A stretch of DNA of 64,000 nt from Bacteroidia bacterium (lineage in GTDB: Bacteria; Bacteroidota; Bacteroidia; Bacteroidales; F082): contig JAJTAY010000037.1 in assembly GCA_021287165.1 (NCBI GenBank), forward strand, positions 164,211 to 228,210, read 5' to 3'. Under the pieces are notes generated by a model. The model was given only the letters and a program-made list of their open reading frames with translations. It was not told the origin of the DNA and did no database searches. Position 1 is the stretch's first letter, and each line of letters begins with the position of its first letter. Both the position numbers and the translations under genes were made by a program. Positions 35,673-42,502 of the stretch are shown here, piece after piece.

Positions 35673-36419
35673 TTACCCTATGACAACTCCGCCGTCAACA
35701 CTCAACACAGCGCCATTGATAAAGGCTGCTTCGTCGCTGGCAAGAAACGCATAAGCCGCTGCAATCTCTTCGGGCTTGCCCAAACGGCCCAGAGGTGTCT
35801 TGTCGCGCATGGAACTCAGTACGTTTTCGGGCATCTTAGCTACCATTTCGGTGGCAATGAAGCCGGGCGCTACGGCGTTAACAGTGATTCCCTTGCGACC
35901 AAGTTCTTTGGCAAGGGTTTTGGTCATACCGATCAAACCAGCTTTTGCGGCGACATAGTTTGTTTGACCAAAATTGCCATAGAGTGCCACAACCGATGAG
36001 GTGTTGATGATGCGTCCGCTGCCGCGTTCGAGCATATAGTCGGCCACTGCCTTGGTGCAGTTGAATACACCGGTGAGGTTCACATCGATCACCTGCTGCC
36101 ATTGCTCCGGACTCATTTTTTTCAGGGTGCTGTCGCGCGTGATTCCTGCGTTGTTGATCAGGATATCAATCCGTCCTGTGAGTTCGATTGTTTTTGCCGC
36201 CGCATCTTTAACCATCTCAAAATCAGCGGTATTAACCTTCAGGAAATAGGCTTTTCCGCCTGATGCCTTGATTTCGGCTGCAGTTTGATTTCCTTTTTCT
36301 TCATTGTAGTCCCAGATAACAACGCTTGCTCCTTCGCGTGCGAAGCGCTCTGCTGCAGCCTTCCCGATGCCATCTGCTCCGCCGGTAATGACTGCTGTCT
36401 TGTCGTTTAAATTATACAT
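35673..36419 (-). CDS. FabG-type SDR, 3-oxoacyl reductase / 3-hydroxyacyl-CoA dehydrogenase
   Basis: A 248-residue classical SDR. It has cofactor motif TGGADGIGKA (12-21), NNAG at 89-92, and catalytic Ser142, Tyr155 and Lys159 (NYVAAKAG), then PGFIATEM and SVDGG at the C-terminus. It interconverts 3-oxoacyl and (R)-3-hydroxyacyl thioesters. The gene sits between a thiolase (18-nt gap) and the KAS III-like gene (11-nt gap), which suggests work on acyl-CoA in the oxidative direction or acetoacetyl-CoA reduction rather than housekeeping fatty-acid synthesis. Confidence 0.88.
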   Translation of the reverse strand: MYNLNDKTAVITGGADGIGKAAAERFAREGASVVIWDYNEEKGNQTAAEIKASGGKAYFLKVNTADFEMVKDAAAKTIELTGRIDILINNAGITRDSTLKKMSPEQWQQVIDVNLTGVFNCTKAVADYMLERGSGRIINTSSVVALYGNFGQTNYVAAKAGLIGMTKTLAKELGRKGITVNAVAPGFIATEMVAKMPENVLSSMRDKTPLGRLGKPEEIAAAYAFLASDEAAFINGAVLSVDGGVVIG

Positions 36420-36437
36420 TGTTTATGCGTTTTGTTT

Positions 36438-37616
36438 TTATCGTTCTACCAACATGGAAATACCTTGACCACCACCAATGCAAAGTGTGGCAAGTCCTTT
36501 ATGAAGGTCTCTTTTCTTCATTTCGTATAGAAGGGTGGTCAATACGCGTGCCCCTGAAGCGCCAACAGGGTGGCCCAGTGCAATGGCGCCGCCATTAACA
36601 TTTACGATTTCATGGTTTAGTCCGAGGTCTTTTACCACGGCCAGCGATTGAGCGGCAAATGCTTCGTTGGCCTCTATGAGCTCAATATCGGCAATGCTCC
36701 ATCCGACTTTTTGCAACACTTTTTTTGTGGCCGGCACCGGGCCATAACCCATTATTTTTGGGTCGAGACCGGTGTATGCATATGCTACTATCGATGCAAT
36801 GGGCTCAAGTCCCAACGTTTTGGCTTTTTTCTCGCTCATCACCACCACCATGGCTGCACCATCGTTGATACCTGAGGCATTGCCGGCCGTAACGGTTCCG
36901 TCGGGCTTGAAAGCAGGCCTCAGTTTGGAAAGCTTGTCGATAGTCATGCCGTGTTTCGGAAACTCGTCGGTGTCGACCACTATGGGATCGCCTTTTCGCT
37001 GAGGCAAGGTCACTGGAACAATTTCATCTGCAAAGCGACCGCTTTTCTGAGCTGCCTCGGCCTTTAGCTGACTGTTTAGGGCAAACTTATCCTGTTCTTC
37101 GCGGCTGATGCCCCAGCGTTCCGCAATATTCTCAGCTGTAATACCCATGTGGACATTATCGAAAGCGTCGGTCAGTCCGTCGTATATCATACTGTCGACC
37201 AGCGTGCCGTCGCCCATGCGATACCCCTGTCGTGCTTTTGGTAAGAGATATGGTGCATTTGACATGCTTTCGGTGCCGCCAGCGAGAACAATTTCTGCTT
37301 CGCCGGTTTGCACCAGCTGCGCTGCCATAGCTACCGCCCTCAGACCCGACCCGCAAAGCTGATTGATCGTCATAGCCGGAGTTTCGAGCCTGGTGCCTGT
37401 TTTAACACCGATCTGACGGGCAATGTTTTGACCCAAGCCGGCCGAGAGGATATTTCCGACAAGAACCTCCTCCACTAGCTCAGGAGCAATGTGTGCCCTT
37501 TTTAAGGCTTCTTTAGCAGCGATGACGCCCAGATCAACGGCGCTCAAGGAAGACAATGCTCCACTGAAATTTCCAATCGGTGTTCGTACAGCAGAAACTA
37601 TAACGGCTTTTTCCAT
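36438..37616 (-). CDS. acetyl-CoA C-acetyltransferase (thiolase)
   Basis: A 392-residue thiolase II/AtoB-type enzyme. Acyl-binding Cys88 lies in [11 protein letters not shown], His349 in [12 protein letters not shown], and the second catalytic Cys379 in LCIGGGQG. The standard [13 protein letters not shown] region and [19 protein letters not shown] are present. It cleaves acetoacetyl-CoA to two acetyl-CoA or runs in reverse. It is the first gene of the minus-strand cluster that continues through fabG, KAS III-like, symporter and ligase genes. No perfect TAnnTTTG box was found directly upstream; a weak TTCTTTTG lies on the minus strand near 37675. Confidence 0.95.
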   Translation of the reverse strand: MEKAVIVSAVRTPIGNFSGALSSLSAVDLGVIAAKEALKRAHIAPELVEEVLVGNILSAGLGQNIARQIGVKTGTRLETPAMTINQLCGSGLRAVAMAAQLVQTGEAEIVLAGGTESMSNAPYLLPKARQGYRMGDGTLVDSMIYDGLTDAFDNVHMGITAENIAERWGISREEQDKFALNSQLKAEAAQKSGRFADEIVPVTLPQRKGDPIVVDTDEFPKHGMTIDKLSKLRPAFKPDGTVTAGNASGINDGAAMVVVMSEKKAKTLGLEPIASIVAYAYTGLDPKIMGYGPVPATKKVLQKVGWSIADIELIEANEAFAAQSLAVVKDLGLNHEIVNVNGGAIALGHPVGASGARVLTTLLYEMKKRDLHKGLATLCIGGGQGISMLVER

Positions 37617-37879
37617 ATATCTGGATATTAATGGTTTACGACTTTAGTTTTCTTGAGCTTTTTATTAATCGGCAAAAGAATAGCGAGTTTGACGAAAAGT
37701 AAAGCCGAAAAACATAATTAGAAAGGTTGACTAAAGCTAAAATAGTCATTAACAAAATGTTAAATAACTGAATATAAGGATTATATAACTATATTTAAGT
37801 CCTTGACTTATCTTATCATCGCAATAAAGATTTTGCAACAACTTACGAATGTTTCGAAAATTCTCATTTGCTAAAATTG

Positions 37880-37887
37880 TAGTTTTG
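37880..37887 (+). promoter_or_regulatory. -7 promoter element of the small OMP gene
   Basis: TAGTTTTG matches TAnnTTTG exactly and ends 5 nt before the ATG at 37893, implying a leaderless or nearly leaderless transcript. The rest of the 276-nt divergent spacer (37617-37892) is AT-rich with no gene seen. Confidence 0.55.
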
Positions 37888-37892
37888 CAGGG

Positions 37893-38573
37893 ATGAAAGC
37901 ACGTCTTTTCCTTTTGCTTTTTGCATTGTGGCTTTTCTCCGGGCAAGTTGCCGCTCAGGTTTTTAAAGGCTTTGTCAATGCCGGTCTGAATATGGCTCAG
38001 GTAGATGGGGATGAAGTTTACGGATACAAAATGCCTGGTCTGCATTTCGGTCCGGGGGTAATGCTTGGCGTGGGCAAAAATTTCGATATATCGCTGGAGG
38101 CTGCATACACCCAGCGGGGAGCCAATGAAAAGGCTCAGTACTTCACTATAAGCGGCAATGATACGCTAACGGGAGCCTATCGCCTGCGTCTTGATTATTT
38201 TCAGATACCTCTGATGTTGCATTACACGGATAAGGACCTGTTCACCGCCGGCATTGGTTTTTCATACGCGCGACTGGTTCGTGCTGAAGAATTTGAACAC
38301 GGAAAACAGACCTCCACCAATGCCGGCAATAAGGTTTACAGCCCGCACGACTATAACATCCTGCTCGATCTCAAATATAGAATGGTCGGAAGTTTGCGGC
38401 TTACTTTCCGATATGAATACTCCATGGCAAAAATCCGCACGCGGGAGTTCACATCGATTGGCGGCTCAACACCCTGGACCAGACAACAATATAATAATGT
38501 GGTAAGCCTTCGGCTGCTCTACATATTCAATGAGGAGCGGGCGAAACAGAACAAGTCGGCACAGACAAAATGA
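37893..38573 (+). CDS. outer-membrane beta-barrel protein (PorT/OMP_b-brl type)
   Basis: A 226-residue exported protein (signal peptide about 1-21, ending GQVAAQ) with the pattern of a small 8-10-strand outer-membrane barrel: FVNAGLNMAQVDGDEVYGYK, LHFGPGVMLGVGKNFDISLE, LRLDYFQIPLMLHYTDKDLF and a final VSLRLLYIFN strand. PorT-like barrels in this phylum are sometimes linked to T9SS, and a T9SS substrate gene follows 92 nt downstream, but a separate promoter lies between them and the resemblance is general. Function unknown. Confidence 0.72.
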   Translation: MKARLFLLLFALWLFSGQVAAQVFKGFVNAGLNMAQVDGDEVYGYKMPGLHFGPGVMLGVGKNFDISLEAAYTQRGANEKAQYFTISGNDTLTGAYRLRLDYFQIPLMLHYTDKDLFTAGIGFSYARLVRAEEFEHGKQTSTNAGNKVYSPHDYNILLDLKYRMVGSLRLTFRYEYSMAKIRTREFTSIGGSTPWTRQQYNNVVSLRLLYIFNEERAKQNKSAQTK

Positions 38574-38613
38574 ATCAGGGAATTTTTTTGATGCACGCTG
38601 CATTCAAAAAAGT

Positions 38614-38621
38614 TACTTTTG
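38614..38621 (+). promoter_or_regulatory. -7 promoter element of the T9SS-secreted protein gene
   Basis: TACTTTTG matches TAnnTTTG exactly; TTTG at 38587-38590 is a possible -33 box (23-nt spacer). The leader to ATG 38666 would be about 40 nt. Confidence 0.55.
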
Positions 38622-38665
38622 TCCTTATCAAAAGCAACAATTAGTATTAACCAAATTCCAATGCT

Positions 38666-41113
38666 ATGAGAAATTCTACGCTTATCCTTCTTGCTGCACT
38701 TTGGCTGTCAAGCATTTTGCCTGCCATGTCGCAAAGCAGGGAAATCCTTTATCAGGATGATTTCGAAAGCTATGCCGTGGGCGCAAAAATTGCGCAATCG
38801 AATTCCGCTCGGTGGACTACATGGAGCAATCAGCCCGGCGGAGCTGAGGACGGTGTCATCAGCAACGAACAGGCTTCAAGCCCAACCAAATCACTTAAAA
38901 TTTCGGGCACGAACGATAACGTTCTGAAGCTTGGCAACAAAACTTCCGGCAAGTACAAAGTCAACTGGAAGATGTTTATCCCTACCACCCGCGCCGGATA
39001 TTACAATTTCCAGCATTTTGAAGCGCCGGGCGTTGAATGGGCTTTCGAGGTTTATTTCGACAACAATGGCACTGGCTATATGCATGCCGGCGGAAACAAT
39101 GCAGCTACCTTCAGCTTCCCCATGAACACCTGGTTCAATGTAGAAAACGAAATTGACCTAGATGCCGACAATGCCAAGGTAAAAATCAACGGTGTTCAGG
39201 TTCATAGCTGGCAGTTCAGTTTGCAGGCGCAGGGTCAGGCCGGTACGAAGCAGCTTGGCGGAGTGAACTTTTATGCTGGTTCAACAACTGGTATGACACC
39301 TACCTATTATGTTGACGATGTTGTTTATGAAGCTCAGACAGAGCAGTGGCTCTATCAGAGTAACTTTGATGAGTTTCCCAACAATGGCTATGTTGCCCAA
39401 ACTATCCCACAGTGGTTCCGCACCTGGAGCAATACGCCCGGCACTGCCGAAGACGCCCGTTTCAGCAACGAACAGGCGCAGACTGCTCCCATGTCGGTAA
39501 AAATTGCCGGAACTACCGACCTTGTTTTCAAGCTTGGAAACAAAACCTCTGGCAAATACCTTGTTGAATGGGATATGTTTGTTCCAACCAGCCGTGCAGG
39601 TTACTACAACTTCCAGCACTTCGAAAACCCTGGTGTTGAATGGGCCTTTGAAGTTTACTTCGACAACAACGGTACAGGCTACATGCACGCCGGCGGCAAT
39701 AATGCAGCCACTTTCACCTTCCCGATGAACACCTGGTTCAAGGTGGTCAACGAAATCAATCTTGATGCCGACTCGGCCAAGGTAAAGATCAACAATGTTC
39801 AGGTTTATCAGTGGCGCTTCAGCCTTCAGGCTCAGGGTCAGGCCGGAACCAAACAGTTGGGTGGTGTTAATTTCTATGCCGGTTCAACAACCGGGATGAC
39901 TCCCCAATATTATTTCGACAATATTGGATACGCCGAACTTGTTGCTGGTGTTGCTGGTCCCACCATTCAAGTAAGCGCATCGCCCATTATCCTCAATATT
40001 GCACAGGGCACTCAACAGACGCGCAACCTGCCCATTACCAATACTGGCGGGCAACCGCTTAATGTGAATATAGTTCCATCTTTCGATCCACCTACTGAAG
40101 CTGGATTCAATTATCTGCCACAGACTGACCTGCCACAGGCAATCGGTGAGTTTGTTGAATCGCCTGTCCCGACCAACGGAGGCGCTCCTGCCAACGACAC
40201 CCGCCCCACAGTTATTCTAAACTACGACGGTGAAAACGCTACAGGTGTTGGTTTTACCAACGGCGCTCAGTGGCGCGCTGCTGTTCGTTTCCCGGCCTCG
40301 ATGGTAGCACAGTATAACGGCATGATGCTCACACAGCTCCAGATTTACATCAACGAACCTGCTAATGCGCACAAAATCATGGTTTGGGATATGGGTACCA
40401 TCACCCTCCCCGGACCGGGACAACTTGTTCTCGAGCAAACATTTAATCCGTTGCCCGGATGGAATAACGTGAACCTCACTACTCCGGTATTCATCACAGG
40501 CCGCGATCTATGGGTAGGCTACTGGATGGATCAACCTGCCGGTTTGTTCCCCGCTGGTGCCGACGCAGGCCCACAGCACCCCGACGGTGCCTGGGTTTCA
40601 TCTGGTCCGGGTTGGTCGCTGCTCACACTTCCCCGCAACTGGAACATCCGTGCAAAACTCGAAGGTGATGCACGTCCGGTTTGGCTCTCGGCCACACCTA
40701 ACCAAATGGCTATTCAGCCAGGTGCAACCACTGATGTTACTGTAAATATCAATGCTGCTAACCTGCCTCAGCTCACCGTGCAGCGTGGAAAACTCCATGT
40801 TCGCACTAACGACCAGGTTACACCGCAGGTCAATATCAATGTTTGGATTACCGTTCTCGTTGGTCTGAACGAAAAAGGCGAGCAAACCTACGTAAGCATG
40901 TATCCCAATCCGGCACAGACCTACGTGATGCTCTCATCGAACACCCTCATTAAGAAAGTGAACATTCTTAATCAGCTCGGACAGCTCGTTCAAACTATTG
41001 CTCCCGGAACACCTGAATTAAGAATTAATACTGAAACAATGAAGCCGGGTGTTTACATCCTGCAGATTGACACCGAACACGGCATGGCCACGCAAAAGCT
41101 TACCGTGAGATAA
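38666..41113 (+). CDS. T9SS-secreted protein with tandem beta-sandwich repeats and C-terminal sorting domain
   Basis: An 815-residue secreted protein (signal peptide about 1-22, ending PAMSQ). Two very similar units of about 198 residues (about 27-224 and 228-425) share LKLGNKTSGKY, AGYYNFQHFE, GVEWAFEVYFDNNGTGYMHA and QAQGQAGTKQLGGVNFYAGS; each looks like a concanavalin-like jelly-roll. An Ig-like region follows (about 430-735, with two ATP/NIT-type strands such as VSASPIILNIAQGTQQ and LSATPNQMAIQPGATT). The last 75 residues are a T9SS type A sorting domain: SMYPNPAQTYVML, KKVNILNQLGQLV, MKPGVYILQI and a final KLTVR. It is probably anchored at the surface or released; its ligand is unknown. 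Confidence 0.88.
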   Translation: MRNSTLILLAALWLSSILPAMSQSREILYQDDFESYAVGAKIAQSNSARWTTWSNQPGGAEDGVISNEQASSPTKSLKISGTNDNVLKLGNKTSGKYKVNWKMFIPTTRAGYYNFQHFEAPGVEWAFEVYFDNNGTGYMHAGGNNAATFSFPMNTWFNVENEIDLDADNAKVKINGVQVHSWQFSLQAQGQAGTKQLGGVNFYAGSTTGMTPTYYVDDVVYEAQTEQWLYQSNFDEFPNNGYVAQTIPQWFRTWSNTPGTAEDARFSNEQAQTAPMSVKIAGTTDLVFKLGNKTSGKYLVEWDMFVPTSRAGYYNFQHFENPGVEWAFEVYFDNNGTGYMHAGGNNAATFTFPMNTWFKVVNEINLDADSAKVKINNVQVYQWRFSLQAQGQAGTKQLGGVNFYAGSTTGMTPQYYFDNIGYAELVAGVAGPTIQVSASPIILNIAQGTQQTRNLPITNTGGQPLNVNIVPSFDPPTEAGFNYLPQTDLPQAIGEFVESPVPTNGGAPANDTRPTVILNYDGENATGVGFTNGAQWRAAVRFPASMVAQYNGMMLTQLQIYINEPANAHKIMVWDMGTITLPGPGQLVLEQTFNPLPGWNNVNLTTPVFITGRDLWVGYWMDQPAGLFPAGADAGPQHPDGAWVSSGPGWSLLTLPRNWNIRAKLEGDARPVWLSATPNQMAIQPGATTDVTVNINAANLPQLTVQRGKLHVRTNDQVTPQVNINVWITVLVGLNEKGEQTYVSMYPNPAQTYVMLSSNTLIKKVNILNQLGQLVQTIAPGTPELRINTETMKPGVYILQIDTEHGMATQKLTVR
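38744..39940 (+). repeat. internal coding duplication of the T9SS protein
   Basis: Two tandem copies of about 594 bp (about 38744-39337 and 39347-39940) encode nearly the same 198-residue module. Protein identity is high, while many codons differ only at the third position (for example aatggcactggc versus aacggtacaggc), so the duplication is old and has been kept by selection on the protein. Confidence 0.85.
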
Positions 41114-41137
41114 TCAATAAAGATTAACCAAGCAAAA

Positions 41138-41168
41138 ACGGCTCGCCATTCAGCGGGCCGTTTTTTTT
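41138..41168 (+). terminator. terminator of the T9SS protein gene
   Basis: A 9-bp stem ACGGCTCGC/GCGGGCCGT (one T-G pair) with a 6-nt loop is followed by eight T residues. Confidence 0.9.
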
Positions 41169-41173
41169 ACAAA

Positions 41174-41198
41174 AAAACCGGCCAATCTAGCCGGTTTT
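41174..41198. terminator. bidirectional terminator hairpin
   Basis: A perfect 9-bp stem AAAACCGGC/GCCGGTTTT with loop CAATCTA lies just before the 3' end of the minus-strand slyD-like gene. On the minus strand the stem runs straight into seven T residues. Confidence 0.85.
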
Positions 41199-41226
41199 GT
41201 GGTTGTTTATTGCAATTGAAATTTCA

Positions 41227-41859
41227 TCAGCAGTTGCACGAAGACCCGCTAAAGTCGTCGCCATCGCCGCAATGGCCGCAGCCGCCGCCGTGATGCGCAT
41301 GAGCATGTTCGTGTTCGTGATGATGGTGATGACCACCGCCACCGCAGCAGCCCGAATCGGGGGTGCCACAGCCGCAACCCGAAGGCGTGGGGTTTAGCTC
41401 TTCGTAGGTGGCTTCGCGAACGTTGAGCACCTCGCCAACGGTATAGAGGGTTTTACCCGCAAGCGGATGGTTGAAGTCCATGGTAACCGAAACGCCGTTC
41501 ACAGCAACAACCCTGCCATCAAGAGGGTTTCCTTCACGATCCATCATCGGGATGGTGCGCCCAATTTCAAGCAAACCCGGCTTGATCTCGCCTTTAACCA
41601 TGAAAGCGGTTTTGGGAACATCAATAACCAATTGCGGATTGTATGCTCCAAAAGCTTCTTCCGGCTTGATATGAAACTCGAATGTTTCGCCTGAGCGCAG
41701 ACCGAGCAGGCGCTCCTCGAAGCTTTTCATCACCCTTCCAGTACCAAACAACATGGTGCGAGGCTGATTCAGCGGAGCTTCTTCAAGAAGTTCGCCCTGA
41801 GCGTTTTCAATATGAATTCGGTAGGCAAGCACGCCAACCCTTTCGTTTTCAATCTTCAT
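41227..41859 (-). CDS. SlyD-type FKBP peptidyl-prolyl isomerase with metal-binding tail
   Basis: A 210-residue SlyD-like peptidyl-prolyl cis-trans isomerase and chaperone. The FKBP domain (about 1-75 and 120-155) has LFGTGRVMKSFEERLLGLR and ETFEFHIKPEEAFGAYNP; the inserted IF (chaperone) domain lies between, with PLDGRVVAVNGVSVTMDFNH and PLAGKTLYTVGEV. The C-terminal about 50 residues are extremely rich in Cys, His and Gly (GCGCGTPDSGCC; HHHHHEHEHAHAHH; GGGCGHCGDG), as in E. coli SlyD, which binds nickel and zinc. It is monocistronic. Confidence 0.92.
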   Translation of the reverse strand: MKIENERVGVLAYRIHIENAQGELLEEAPLNQPRTMLFGTGRVMKSFEERLLGLRSGETFEFHIKPEEAFGAYNPQLVIDVPKTAFMVKGEIKPGLLEIGRTIPMMDREGNPLDGRVVAVNGVSVTMDFNHPLAGKTLYTVGEVLNVREATYEELNPTPSGCGCGTPDSGCCGGGGHHHHHEHEHAHAHHGGGCGHCGDGDDFSGSSCNC

Positions 41860-42024
41860 AGACTTTTATTAAATGGCTGTCTTTGTTGTTTGAGTAATTA
41901 AGTAATCGGATGCAAAATTAATCAAACGGTGCTTGTTTAGAACGATTTTAAACAAACTTTTACCGTTTTTTGCGCTTCATTTAAAAAGTTTTGTTGAGCT
42001 GTTGTCCGGTTCAAAAAAAATGCG

Positions 42025-42032
42025 TTACTTTG
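42025..42032 (+). promoter_or_regulatory. -7 promoter element of rpmB
   Basis: TTACTTTG matches seven of eight positions of TAnnTTTG; a TTGT near 42002 is at suitable -33 distance. The leader (about 33 nt) contains a small CTCC/GGAG hairpin (42035-42049 region). Confidence 0.45.
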
Positions 42033-42068
42033 CACTCCCTTTTCGGAGGGTAAATAAAACTGAAAGTC

Positions 42069-42308
42069 ATGTCGAAAGTTTGCCAGATTACAGGAAAAAA
42101 AGTTATTACCGGAAATAACGTGTCGCACTCGAACCGCAAAACAAAGCGCACGTTTGCTCCAAATCTGCACGTAAAGAAATTTTGGGTGCCTGAAATGGGT
42201 GAGTGGGTATCTTTGAAAGTGTCTGCAGCCGGTTTGCGCACGATCAGCAAGAAAGGCATCTATCAAGCCCTTCTTGAAGCCGATAAGTCAGGCAATCTCT
42301 ACAAGTAA
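42069..42308 (+). CDS. rpmB: ribosomal protein bL28
   Basis: A 79-residue bL28 of the large ribosomal subunit. The N-terminal MSKVCQITGKKVITGNNVSH and the following SNRKTKRTFAPNLHVKKFWV are the family signature. Length is normal. In many Bacteroidota genomes rpmB is followed by rpmG; here it stands alone with its own terminator 26 nt downstream. Confidence 0.97.
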   Translation: MSKVCQITGKKVITGNNVSHSNRKTKRTFAPNLHVKKFWVPEMGEWVSLKVSAAGLRTISKKGIYQALLEADKSGNLYK

Positions 42309-42334
42309 GCAGCTGCTTTGAACAAAATAACAAG

Positions 42335-42365
42335 GCTGCCGCGGTTATCCCGTGGCAGCTTTTTC
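42335..42365 (+). terminator. rpmB terminator
   Basis: A 10-bp stem GCTGCCGCGG/CCGTGGCAGC (one G-T pair) with loop TTATC is followed by TTTTTT. Confidence 0.9.
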
Positions 42366-42502
42366 GTTTTAGTTCGCAGTGATCTGAATGTGATTTTAGT
42401 TGTCTTAAGCACAATATTGTCTTTGGGCCAGACAACAATCAACAACCGATTTTTTGCCAGGCCGAAATAAAACCGGAGCTTTGCTGTTTATTCATTAATT
42501 AA

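Noticed and set aside
37749..38045. Minus-strand 98-codon frame in the thiolase/OMP spacer
   Set aside because: It runs over the 5' end of the well-supported barrel gene and its promoter, and its sequence has no protein-like pattern.
41260..41400. Repetitive GC-rich stretch that resembles a short tandem repeat
   Set aside because: It is the coding sequence of the Cys/His/Gly-rich tail of the SlyD-like protein; the repetition comes from the codons.
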